A stretch of 64,000 bases of DNA, from contig JAOANU010000014.1 of assembly GCA_034387635.1 (NCBI GenBank), forward strand, positions 1-64,000. The letters are read 5' to 3'. Source of the stretch: Rhodosporidiobolus odoratus (Eukaryota > Basidiomycota > Microbotryomycetes > Sporidiobolales > Sporidiobolaceae). Below are positions 1 through 9,470 of this stretch, in pieces; position 1 is the first letter of the stretch; each line of letters begins with the position of its first letter. The notes under the pieces are model-generated. The model worked only from the letters and a program-made list of their open reading frames with translations. It was not told where the DNA came from and did no database searches. Both the position numbers and the translations under genes were made by a program.

Positions 1-2873
1 TAGCCCGTGAGCCTATCCGTGACCGTCAACAACATGTCCTTGCCTTCGGATGTTGGCAAGGGTCCCACGAAGTCCAACGCTATGTCCGAGAAAGGGCGAG
101 GCGGAACAGGGAGCGAGTGCAGTTTTCCTGCCCGCTTCTGTGTCCGAGCCTTGTGTCTCTGACACACGTCGCAGCTCCCAACGTATTCCTCCACGTCCGT
201 CCTCATTCGAGGCCAGAAGAAGGAAAGCGAAAGGGAACTTAACGTCTTCCTCGCACCTAGATGACCCAACGCGTCATGGGCATCGTGAAGCAAGGCTTCT
301 CGCAATTGCTTGTCCGCCGGTACGAGGATTCTGTTCGACTCGAAGTAAATCAGCCCATCATTCAAACCGAATTCCTTGCTGGAACCCAGCTCCTTAACCA
401 CCTGCACGCAAAAGGGATCCTCAAGATACCCCCTCTTGATCCGTTCCACCACGTCAGAGGAGAGAGAGAACTCCGAGATCCCGCACACCGCGATCGCCGC
501 GTCCTCTTGAGGAAAAGAGAAACGACTCATTGCGTCCGCTACCGTGTCGAGCTTGCCCGGGAGGTAAGAGAGCTCGTAATCGTAATCTGCGAGAGTCTCC
601 GTCCACCGGGCTTGCCTCTTGGAAAGCGTAGGCTGAGTACGAAAATGTTTCAGCGTATCATAATCCGTGAGAACATTGAACCACACCCCCAAGAGGTCAA
701 TTCTCCACGCCTTCATCGCAGCCACCACGGCGAGCAACTCCTGTTCGTGCGTGGGGTAGTTCTTCTCCGCCGCAATGTATTGGCGAGAGAAGAACCCGCA
801 AGGTTGCGCCGTCCGCCAGTCCTTTCCCTGAAGTAGGACTGCCCCAATCCCCACCTTCGATGCGTCCGTCATGAGCCAGATAGGCTCTTCCGAGTCCTGA
901 TCGATGGCTTTCAGTACGGGCAATGAAGTGACGATTTGTTTAATCGCCATGAACGACCGTTCCTCTTTGTCCGTCCACAATCCCACAACGTCTGTGAGAC
1001 CCTTCCTCGTTAAGGGGGTCAACACAGCGGTATGTTCAGCCAACCTCGGAATGAACTTCCGGGGGTACTGAACAATTCCCAAGAACCCTCGCACCTGAGA
1101 AACGTTCTTGGGGCGAGGCCACTCCTTGATCCGCGCCGTCTTGCTGGGATCCGCTTCGAGACCTTGTCGAGAGATGACGTGGCCTAGGAAGTCTGTCCGA
1201 AGAGTGAAGAGATCAGTCTTCTTACGAGAGCAGAAGAGCCCAGCAGATTGTAAAGCGGAAAGGACTGCCCGGCAATTCTGTTCATGCTCTTCGATCATAT
1301 TCGAGTAGATGATGACGTCGTCCACGAAGGCTTGACAACAGACTCCGATGAGGTATCGTAATGCTTCGTTCACGCGGGCTTGATGAGTCGCCGGCGCGTT
1401 GCAGAGACCTTGAGGCATGACCGTCCATTCAAAAAGACCCCACGGCGTCTTGATGGCAGTCTTGGCGATGTCCTCTTCCGCCATGGGCGTTTGGAAGAAG
1501 GCATTGGTCATGTCGATCTTGCCCCAGACCTTGGCGAGAGCGGCGTCGCTGAGAACGATGCCGGGAAGCGGTAGCGGCGTCCGATCCTTGACGGTGTTGT
1601 CGTTGATCCGTCGATAGTCGTTGACCCAACGTGGGTCCGCCGTAGGATCCTTCTTTGGTACTACGAGAGCGGCCGAGGCGAAGGGTGAGCTTGACGGTCG
1701 AAGTCGGCCAGCCGCGAGATGCTCCTCCAGCATGCGCTTCCAAGATTCCCTCCACTTGCGCGGGATGTTGAAACCTCGTTGGTTGTGTACCTTGTTCTCG
1801 TCGAGTAACCGTATGCGATGACGAGTGGCGGTCTTGCGGAGGTAGTCGGTCGTGAGAGGTGGTAGAGAGGAGGGAAAGAGGTCGGCGAATTCGTCCATCA
1901 ACTTCGCGGCTCGATCCTCCATCTCCTTCTCTTCCGTGGTCCCTTCCTTTACTTCCTTCTCCAACGCCTCAAAGCAAGCCGCCGCTATATCCTTGACCAA
2001 CCGTGCCTTTTCCTCTCCATCTTCTTCAGCGTAAATCGCTTCTAACGCCGAGGGCGGGCCCATGACCGGCGCGAGTAGGTCTAGCGGCTCGAGACCGTCG
2101 TGGTTCGGTACAAGGATCTGGAAGTCGGGATCGACGGCGAGAGAGATACGATGTTGTCTGAGGAATGGGATTCCGAGGATGACGTCGAAGGGTTCTTCGA
2201 CAGGAGCAACCAAAAGCGTGGTGACTCCGGCCGACCAAGAACCGTTTTCGAGCTCGAGCGGGATCCGTACAAACTCCGTGATGGACAGTAACTCCCCTCC
2301 CTGAATTGCAACTCGACAGCGTTTTGGTCTACTAAGCTTGTACCTTTCTAACCCCAGTTCATTCGTTACCTGCTCAGAGATGAGAGTGACCGAAGAACCA
2401 GAGTCAGTAAGTGCCATAGCTGTTCGACCTCGACGCTTAGAGCCGCGCAACAGTAGATTGAGTGGAGGGAAGGCGCACCCGTCTGTATCCGTGTCCGAAC
2501 CGTCCGCGAGAGACTCCGGAAGGTCGACGTCGTCGTCCAGAGCATGAAGGGCGCAAACCCCGACTACGGTGGCGGAGGTCGCGACCGGAGGGATGTTGGC
2601 GGAATGGGGGGTCGGCTTCGATCGATCCCAACCAACCGGAACCGGAACGACATAGTCTGCCGGTGCCCATTGAGTGCAGTCCTTGGCCTCGTGCCCGACG
2701 TTCAATTGTCGACAACGGAAGCACCCGTGAGTAGCGGTGAGCCAGTCCTTTTCCAACTCGGTGAGTTTGGCAGGACGGCCTCCACCCGACGACAAAGGCG
2801 TAGTCGTGGCCGGGGTGTAGGAAGCGGAGAGCGCCGCGAGGGAGAGGGAAGCGGGGCTGTAGGCGAGGAGGTT
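1..2873 (-). CDS. Retrotransposon pol polyprotein (protease-RT-RNase H-integrase), partial
   Basis: The frame is continuous for about 955 codons. In order: a zinc knuckle near 2723 with unusual CX2CX6HX4C spacing; a retropepsin with LTDSGSS near 2400 and a DVILGIPFLRQH flap-type segment; reverse transcriptase with KIDMTNAFFQTP and the catalytic FVDDVIIYS box near 1310; RNase H beginning LMTDASKVGIGAVLL near 860; then integrase with the H..H (HDALGHLG) and CDVCQRH zinc module and the first core Asp in LDFVGPLP near 60. The rest of integrase is beyond base 1. All visible catalytic residues are intact, so the element may be, or recently was, active. Confidence 0.93.
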
Positions 2874-3670
2874 TTACCGACGGAAACAGAGGCGGTCTTC
2901 TTGTTGAGCGCTCGAAGTTGTGCGACGTTGCTGCGACAACAAGTGGCAATCTTGTTCCATTCCGAGCGCGCTTCCTTGTCGAACTCCTCGTAGTTGACGT
3001 TGACGGGGTAGACGGTAGCGGTCGTGGTGAAGGCCATGGCGTCGAGTTCGTCTTGATGTAAACCCGTGTTCTTGAGAGCCTGACCTTGACGTAGGGTAGC
3101 CGAAAGTTCCGTGTCCATGCCGTAGAGAAGGGATTCGACGAAGTTGCGGGTGGGGAAGACCTTGTCGGTCTCCCATACGTAATCTCTCGGCAGCGACCGT
3201 TTCTGCAGCTCCAGGAAGAAGACTTCGTACTTCTTAGCTTCGTGCTGCTCTGCCGACGAGAGGTACCAATTGTGTAGCTCGGGGAAAAGGGCGAGTCCGG
3301 CGCCGACGTACGCAATCTTGTCTTCGTCCTCCTTGATGGACTTAGAACGGAAGAAGAGGCGAGCAGCGCGAGAATAGGCGGTTAAGGCGGCAGGAGTAGT
3401 GTCCAAGAGTACGGGAGCCTTGCCGGGTTGGTAGGTGTTAAGGGGTAGAGCAGCGGCCATCTTGGCGAGCTTGCGAGTGGGCCGTGAGAGAGTAGTGGGT
3501 TCTGGCTCAGACGAGGACGAAGGAGATAGGTCGTCGTCGGAGGAGATGGGCAAAGGTGATCTGGGAAGCCGTCGTCTCCGCTCTTGCGGGTAACTAGACG
3601 GGTCCGAGAGGGGTAGCCCTAGTCGGCTAGCTGTCGCCCGGGTGATGCGCGCCAGCTGGACAATCGTCAA
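2702..3670 (-). CDS. Retrotransposon gag-like protein
   Basis: An open frame of about 320 codons precedes pol. The first ATG is at 3460 (MAAALPLNTYQ...); upstream residues are open back to 3670 but start without ATG. The ATG-initiated part has a helical, charged composition typical of a Ty3 capsid region. The frame ends at 2702 without a CCHC knuckle: the knuckle is encoded in the overlapping pol frame, which lies -1 relative to gag and opens after a TAA at about 2873. The change from gag to pol must therefore occur near 2873, by ribosomal frameshifting or because of a one-base difference in the short A run there. The role (RNA packaging, particle assembly) is family knowledge. Confidence 0.75.
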   Translation of the reverse strand: MTIVQLARITRATASRLGLPLSDPSSYPQERRRRLPRSPLPISSDDDLSPSSSSEPEPTTLSRPTRKLAKMAAALPLNTYQPGKAPVLLDTTPAALTAYSRAARLFFRSKSIKEDEDKIAYVGAGLALFPELHNWYLSSAEQHEAKKYEVFFLELQKRSLPRDYVWETDKVFPTRNFVESLLYGMDTELSATLRQGQALKNTGLHQDELDAMAFTTTATVYPVNVNYEEFDKEARSEWNKIATCCRSNVAQLRALNKKTASVSVGKTSSPTAPLPSPSRRSPLPTPRPRLRLCRRVEAVLPNSPSWKRTGSPLLTGASVVDN

Positions 3671-3732
3671 AAAAAAGTGGAAGGCGGATGAGCCAACACT
3701 AGCTCGACGACTTGGAGACGAGGTACCAGACG

Positions 3733-3878
3733 TGTTGCACTGGGTTTATCTCCGTTAGCGTGAGCGTGAGGAGAGTATAAGGTAATCTACAACACACCTG
3801 GGTTTATCTCTTTCAGCGTGAGCGTGAGGAGAGAAACCCAAGTTCCGCCCGTCGATTCGCTTCAAGCTTCACTCAACA
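3733..3878 (-). repeat. Putative 5' LTR, 146 bp
   Basis: On the minus strand the segment begins TGTTG and ends CAACA, a perfect 5-bp inverted terminus of the TG...CA kind. It lies directly upstream of the gag region. Four bases after its end the sequence reads TGGTACC, a possible tRNA primer-binding site starting with TGG, but the tRNA was not identified. The partner LTR is outside the window, so the boundaries are inferred from the termini only. Confidence 0.6.
3742..3833. repeat. Two 34-bp direct repeats inside the LTR
   Basis: Positions 3742-3775 and 3800-3833 are near-identical 34-mers starting GGGTTTATCTC and ending with a GTGAGCGTGAGGAGAG tail; they differ by a few bases in the middle. 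They repeat with a 58-bp period within the LTR. Duplicated LTR enhancer blocks are a plausible role, but that is inference. Confidence 0.75.
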
Positions 3879-3927
3879 TGTCTCATCATTTCCTCCTGGC
3901 TTCTCCGTGGTAAGCTTCCGGGCTTAC

Positions 3928-4948
3928 ACTCAAGGCTTCAAGCTTGTACGTAAGGATGCAAGCCGCCCGATATGGTCGATTCTCGCCCTGGATTTCCTCC
4001 TGAGTGTATCGCGTGTAGAGCTTGAAATACAGGTGAAAAGAAATCTCCTTTAGGGCCTGCCGCAAAGTCACGGTTGTGATTGGGTCAGGCAGTCGGTGTT
4101 GCGTGCCCGGTTCAAAGCGCATATCTCTGACCATCTGCCGAAATATATTGAACTGATCAAAGGCTGGGTGATCGTACATGTGGTTGCCAAACTCGGGCGG
4201 CATTCTGTGCAGACTATAAGCGCGCGCCGTCTTGTCCCACAGCTTGTGCCTCGACGGAGGTCAGTGCATGCTCGTCCACGGTGGCAATGACAACGAGTGC
4301 AGCACGTACCAACTGCCACTTGTTATTGGGTTGGTTGGGAACGTGAAAAGCTTCTTGCTGTAGCATGACATTACGTAAGTACTGCTGTTTTTGATCAAGT
4401 GGGAGAAATGCTAACACAGAGAGACTGGACAGATTTGACAAAGGTGTCCTGCGCAGAGGTACAGAATACATGTGAGTGTTTAGTGAGGGTGGGCGCCGGC
4501 ATGAAAAGCAGACGCACCATTGTATCCAGTTCGACATTCCGGACCTCTTCGTCCGTAGTGCTCCGCCAGCGTTCCAGAGCCAGTCTCAATACACGCAGCT
4601 TTGTTCCAATTTCCTGCCATTGCGCACTATACATCAATTGGGCTGCATCGGTTTGTGAGGCGCCGAGTTCCCGCAAAGTTTCGACAAGCACTTGGCAAAG
4701 GATGGGATCGGTACGTTGCACGTTGATCTGTGCGGTAAAGCGACGCAGGTTGTTGGGGCTACGTAGCTCTGGGAGACAGGGGTGAAAGTTGGGTGAAAGC
4801 AGAGCCAAGGAGAGGCGGACACGAGACGGCAGCCCGAAGAAAGGGAGCACGAGGAGGAAGAGCTGACGGGGGCAGAATTGGGCACCGTTCGTTCGCGTTG
4901 CCAGACTACGCTGTCGTTGACCAGTTGCAGGATCACACGACGGATCAG
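3928..4948 (-). CDS. Unknown protein A (paralogue of B), interrupted by the retroelement
   Basis: Exons in transcription order: 4886-4948, 4518-4766, 4416-4448, 4310-4384, 3928-4242. A first exon is not certain; a two-codon exon starting at ATG 5131 with a GTGAGC donor is the only in-phase candidate. The product matches gene B throughout (DPILCQVLVETLRELG versus DYLLCQVVVRALESLG; YDHPAFDQFNIF versus HNHPIRNAYNTF). Two exons have exactly the same length as in B (33 and 315 nt). The last visible exon ends at a GTAAGC donor at the position where B has an intron, and the retroelement starts 49 nt further on, so the C-terminal exons must lie beyond the window or be lost. Intron 4385-4415 is only 31 nt. 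Function unknown; alternatively now a pseudogene. Confidence 0.6.
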
Positions 4949-5132
4949 CTGGTATCGAGAAGTATCGGTTTATTCGGGCTTGGTTGGGAGCACGCACAGC
5001 AAAAGATTCCCTGGACCTTCTCAATCCGCCTTGGCCATCTTCTCCCACTCGATTTGCCAGCGCAACGTGGACTGGCACAGTCTCGAGAGTGCAGAGAGAG
5101 TGAACGCAGAGCGAAGGCTGCTCACGAGCATG

Positions 5133-6623
5133 TTACAACAAGGTACTTGAGGTACGAAAGGCTTGACGAGCGCGAGGAATAAATCGATGAGAATGCTGAT
5201 GCGAAAGGGAGTGTTGCCGGGTGACTACGTCCTCTACTTTGTAGAACCAGAAGCTGGGATGATCTCGGAAGGGGCTGTCGTGGTGGAAAGGCTTGGCTGC
5301 TTGATCCCAATCCTGCGTATTGCATTGGCGAGACGGTCAGAAAAAGTGGTTTACCCGACTTGCTCATGAGAAGTTGTTGAGAGGTGCGGATCCATGTGCT
5401 CACCTGTCGCCATTCAGCGTTTTCTTCTCCAGTCAAGTTGTCGTCCTGCGATGGGCAAAAACAGGAATCAGTCAAGGAAAGCAGATGATCCCCTCTGTGC
5501 GGCATCATGCGAGGCGAAACAGGGCCCACCACCAGCTCTCGGATCTTGTAGACCCATTCATTCTGTCGCAATACAAGGGACCGTGTCAGCTGGTCGATTC
5601 CCGGTGGGGTGTAAGGAGAAACCAGGACAGACCACCGCGAGTTCTGTAGGCGAACCCCGCCTAGCAGATTCGCACCGGGCTATTCGAACCAATTGCCCCA
5701 AATACTTGACCTTATGTGCAATCAAACGAGCGGCGCTTTCCGGCCGACCTGATGTAGCGCCATGTCTCGTGGCAAGTTCGAAAAACGCCTCAGGGGTGAT
5801 GTGTCGGAGAGCTGCTTGCAGAGCTACGGCCGAGACGGGGTCGTCGTAGGCTCTAAGCGTTGGTTCACCGTAATGTCTGAAGCCGAGTGTGCTGATCAGG
5901 GTGTGGAATGTGTTGTAGGCGTTTCGGATAGGATGGTTGTGCATGTGGGTGCTGTTGTTGTAGGATGCGGCCATGCGATAGTGATTCATGGCGTTGTCCC
6001 ATCGCTGTACCGTAGTGACACCAAAAGTCAGTGTCTTCCTGCGCATCGGGTGAGTATAGTAATGAGGCTTCGACGCGCTTGTATCCATATAATAGGGTGT
6101 GAATCAGGTTGCTGAAAGTATGTTTCCTGCTCACACGAGCCCTGGTGTAAATGGGCAGGATCACTCGGCATCGGCGAGAAAGAGGACGCACACAAGCCCT
6201 CTTGATCTTGCCAATGCAATCATCCTGAACCAAAAAAGCGTAAACCAGATTGTTGTTAGCGAAATGCGGTCAAGGGGTAAGAACGAGCGCACGTACCAAG
6301 ATCTGCTCCGCAGCCTCCTCCTCATCCTCATTATACTCATCCCGCGCCTCTCTCCAGTCCACCAAAGTCTCCCTCATCCTCTGCAACTCATATCCAATAT
6401 TGGGCCAAGATGGGCTATCCACCAACAGAGCCAATTTGGCACTCCCCAAACTCTCTAAAGCCCTGACGACGACTTGACAAAGTAAGTAATCTCCATCCTG
6501 TACTCCGGCTTGGTCGATAAGTCGGCGTAATCGTTCGGTGCCGGGGGAGGGCGGCGGCTGCATAGTCCTCGAGCCGGCCGTGCGGAGTGATGTTTCAGCT
6601 TGAACCGCGGCGACTGTGAGCAT
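5133..6623 (-). CDS. Unknown protein B, 385 aa (paralogue of A)
   Basis: Six exons: 6297-6623, 6192-6224, 6079-6141, 5690-6004, 5404-5643, 5133-5312, all joined in phase 0. I do not recognise the family. The protein is soluble-looking, with a predicted helical block DYLLCQVVVRALESLG near residue 50, a central RWDNAMNHYRMAAS segment, and a C-terminal half with KIRELVVGPVSPRMMPHRGD and FRDHPSFWFYKVEDVV. The third exon ends at a GCGCGT donor, a GC-AG intron, at the position where gene A has GTACGT; the exact alignment of W-I-Q with W-Q-L supports it. Its stop is two bases from the only start candidate found for A, so the pair is a head-to-tail tandem duplication. Confidence 0.65.
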
Positions 6624-6894
6624 GATGCTGCAGATTAGCGAAGGCGAAGCTGCAAGCCCAGGGACAGCGGCGAGCTCAGGGCGGCGGCCGGAGGTCAGAA
6701 AAGACCGAGATGGCCGCGGACTGCCGGCTGATTTTCTGTGTACAGTATGTATTGCCGTGCCCGTAAGCCACATACGCCGGGAAATCATGGAATGGCGGTA
6801 CACGTCCTCCTTCGTTTTTGCACTGATTACCATGCTATACCTACTCGGCTACGTTGACGAGGCTGCTGGCCACGAGCGAGCGTCAAGCTGCGGT

Positions 6895-8775
6895 TCAACC
6901 GAACATCGAGTTCTGCCACTCGCTGTCCGCGCCTGGACGCTGCGCGATACCGCCGGACATGGTCAATACTGTCTCCAAGCGCCGGATGCGCAAGAGGAGC
7001 GGAAAGGGAGGAGGAAAAAGAAAACCCATTCGGGCGTGTGGGACTTACCTCAAGGTCGGAATGAACGCCTCCTCTGCCCCTACCGCCTCCACCGCCTCCA
7101 CCGCTGAGTGGTCCACCTCCACCTTGTGCACCACCTGCGCCAGGACCGGGATGGAAGCCAGCTTGACCGGGACCGATGCCGAGACCTGACCCGCCGGGAG
7201 GACCGTTCTGCTCGCGCGCAATAGGTAGAGACGAGGTAAGGAGAGACCGGGGTAGAACGCAGAGATGGAGAAATCGAGGGGAGACGGGAGAGGGAAGTAG
7301 AGGAGGGACGCGACAGAGACGGGAAGAAAAAAGTCACCAGCCACGTTAATATCGTTAGCGAGGCTCGCGAAAGGCGCGTGCAGAATCCGGCACACGACAA
7401 AGGTACGTAGAGCGCGGAACGCATAGGTGTGGAGGAAAGAAGGGAAAGAACAAGACGTGAACGCACCACAGGCCCCACCGGATCAAACCTCGCCCCGACC
7501 GGCGCACCTCCTTCCGGCAGATACCCATCTCCACCCCACCTCCTCGCGCCCGCTCCTCCTCCTCCTTCGAAATCCGACCCAAACCTCTCCCTGAAGAGGG
7601 GATGATCGGGACCCATAAACATTCCCCCTCCTCCACCTCCCATTCCTCCCATTCCGCCTCCGAACCCACCCAGACCGCCCGGGATAGGGAAGCCCGAGGG
7701 GCCTCCGAAAGTCCCTCCCATCCCTCCGAGCGGGTCAAGGTCTCTCCTCCCAATCCCAGCCAGCGGGTTCTCTCCGAATCCGCCTCCACCTCGTCCGCCC
7801 GAACCAGGTATGCGCAGCGGATCATCCGGGTATGGGGAAGGAGCGCCAGGGGGTAAAGCAGGAGAGGGGACGGCGCCACCCCTTGAAGGACCAGGTTGAG
7901 GTTGCGGACCCCTCTGAGGCGAAGCGGGAGGGAACATTCCCATTGCCCCTCCCCGGTCGGGAAGATAACCCCCCGTTCCTGCCAGCGGTGGTGGCGGCAC
8001 TGCTCCTCCTCCTCCTCTACCAGCTTGGGCTCTCGACCCGCTCGCCCCACCCTGCACCTCGTTCTCACTAACCTCACTGTATCCTTCCTTCCTCAATCCG
8101 GGAATGAGTTTTTGGAGGATGTTGAGGCGGTAGAGGAGGATTAGGTCGGTGAGGCGGTGAGGGGCTGAGAAGGGGTTTGAGGGAGAGAGGGAGGAGAGGG
8201 AGAGCGGAGGGGAGGTGGGAGAGAGGAGGGTGGGGGAGAAGTAGTCGGTTAGGAGGAAGTCGAAGGTGGAGCTGGTGCGAGGGTTCTGGTGGAGTGTGAC
8301 GGGGCGTACATACAGTACGGAGGGGCGTAGAGTAGGTGAGAAGATCCGATCCGGGGCCCGTTTCAGCAGTACAGACGGCGAGAAAGAAAAGACGAGAGGT
8401 GGGGGGAAAAGTGAAACGCACCTGGACGGCCACCCCAGCTACGAGTGCTCTGTCGCCGAGTTGGACAACCGACACGACGTACTCCAAGCTGCTCTGATCG
8501 TGTTTGTACTTGAACTTGAGTTCGCCATCCTTGGTAGGCCAACCTTGAGGGAGAGTATTCGGGTGGGGCGCAGTCTCGCCAGAGGCTTGCGATAGTTCGG
8601 TGGGCGTGCTTGAGGCTGGTTCAGGAGTGATTAGACGGAAGGAGAGGGCTGAGTGAATTGCGTGAATGAGGAGAGCGAGTACTTGAGTTGGAGTGGAGAG
8701 TGAAGTGGAAGGTGAAACGAGTTGTTGAGCGAGTTGAAGCAGTGAGTCGGGTGAGAGTGCGTTTGAGCCTGCCAT
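6895..8775 (-). CDS. PSMF1: PI31-like proteasome regulator
   Basis: Exons 8422-8775, 7467-8285, 7049-7207 and 6895-6939 give 458 aa. Residues 1-200 resemble the PI31 N-terminal FP domain (LPQGWPTKDGELKFKYKHDQ, then FDFLLTDYFSPTLL and LTDLILLYRLNILQKLIPGL). The C-terminal half is Pro/Gly-rich with the PI31 signature DPLRIPG, MFMGPDHPLF and PVGARFDPVGPV. The last 15-codon exon ends SMFG, which fits a hydrophobic-aromatic-X tail of the kind by which PI31 docks on 20S proteasome alpha pockets (family knowledge). Its promoter is shared with POB3. The terminal exon choice rests on frame, the GTAAGT donor and that tail, so it is the least certain part. Confidence 0.88.
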
Positions 8776-9470
8776 GCTGTACAGCGTTGCCCAGTCCGAG
8801 TGTGATATGTTGTGAGTTTGAGTTGTCGTCAGCGGGGCTGAGAGACGAGGTGGCGGACAAGATGTCGTCGTTCTCGTCCGGTGAGCAGTTCGGCGGGTGT
8901 AACCGATAGATGTAGACTGTCTATATGAGCTGGCGAGGACCACTGGTCTGCAGGAAGAGCCAGAGTCGACATCTGCAGTCGTAAGGTTTCCGAGGTTGAA
9001 TACAAACTCAGTTGTATTGGTCGAGACGCGTCTCAATTCTCGCGTCGCAACTTCTTTTTCGTACAATTGCATCCGCCGATTGTTCGTATACCGCTAGACA
9101 GCCGCCAGCCGCGCCTCTCCACCAAAAACGCCTCTGGTCCGTCGCCATCAGTCTGTCAAAGTGTCGGTCATCGCCTTCGACTACTGCCGCGGGCTCTACT
9201 GCAAGGTCTTGGGCGCACTGGACAAACTACTAGCGCTGCAGGGAACGAGCTGCTGCCTCATCGAGCCCTAGGTCTCTCGAGTCAGCTACGAGACCGGGCG
9301 GCGGGGGTGGACCCGAAGGGTCGCTTCCAGTGCAGGCGGATCCACGGCGATGAGACACAAAGTAGATACCCTCTACCTGCACCTGACACTGACGCCTTCG
9401 CGCCCACACAGCCGCGACAACCGCCCCCGTCCAGTCTTTCCTGCTTCTTCCACTTCGGTTCTCGTAAAGC
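8776..9470. other. Divergent intergenic region PI31/POB3 (695 bp)
   Basis: Start codons of both genes flank this stretch, so it should hold both promoters and 5' UTRs. Apart from the MCB-like palindrome at 9023 I see pyrimidine-rich tracts near 9420-9470 upstream of POB3 and no convincing coding sequence. Confidence 0.6.
9023..9034. promoter_or_regulatory. Palindrome containing ACGCGT (MCB-like) in divergent promoter
   Basis: GAGACGCGTCTC is a perfect 12-bp palindrome with the ACGCGT core bound by MBF-type cell-cycle regulators in ascomycetes. It sits between the divergently transcribed PI31 and POB3 genes. Use as a G1/S element here is inference from the motif only. Confidence 0.3.

Larger units (their letters stand above)
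1..3878 (-). mobile_element. Ty3/gypsy LTR retrotransposon, truncated by window start
   Basis: Reading leftwards the element has an LTR (3733-3878), a gag-like ORF, then a pol frame with retropepsin, reverse transcriptase, RNase H and the first part of integrase, the domain order of Ty3/gypsy elements. The pol frame is open to base 1, so the element looks young. Integrase stops shortly after its first catalytic Asp, so its end and the 3' LTR lie outside the window. The element lies in the same orientation as host gene A and its LTR begins 49 nt into an intron of that gene. No target-site duplication can be checked because only one flank is visible. Confidence 0.93.

Noticed and set aside
261..836. 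Plus-strand 191-codon ORF inside the retroelement
   Set aside because: Antisense shadow of the RNase H and integrase coding region, which has clear catalytic motifs on the minus strand.
1429..1755. Minus-strand 108-codon ORF in the RT region
   Set aside because: It is an out-of-frame reading of reverse transcriptase; the true frame carries KIDMTNAFFQTP and FVDDVIIYS.
5122..5135. A and B as one fused gene
   Set aside because: No GT donor in the required phase exists before the stop of B, and both units contain the same N-terminal helix region, so a tandem duplication is simpler.
7355..8077. 240-codon ORF overlapping PI31
   Set aside because: Shadow frame of the Gly/Pro-rich PI31 exon; the alternative frame has the family signature and clean splice phases.
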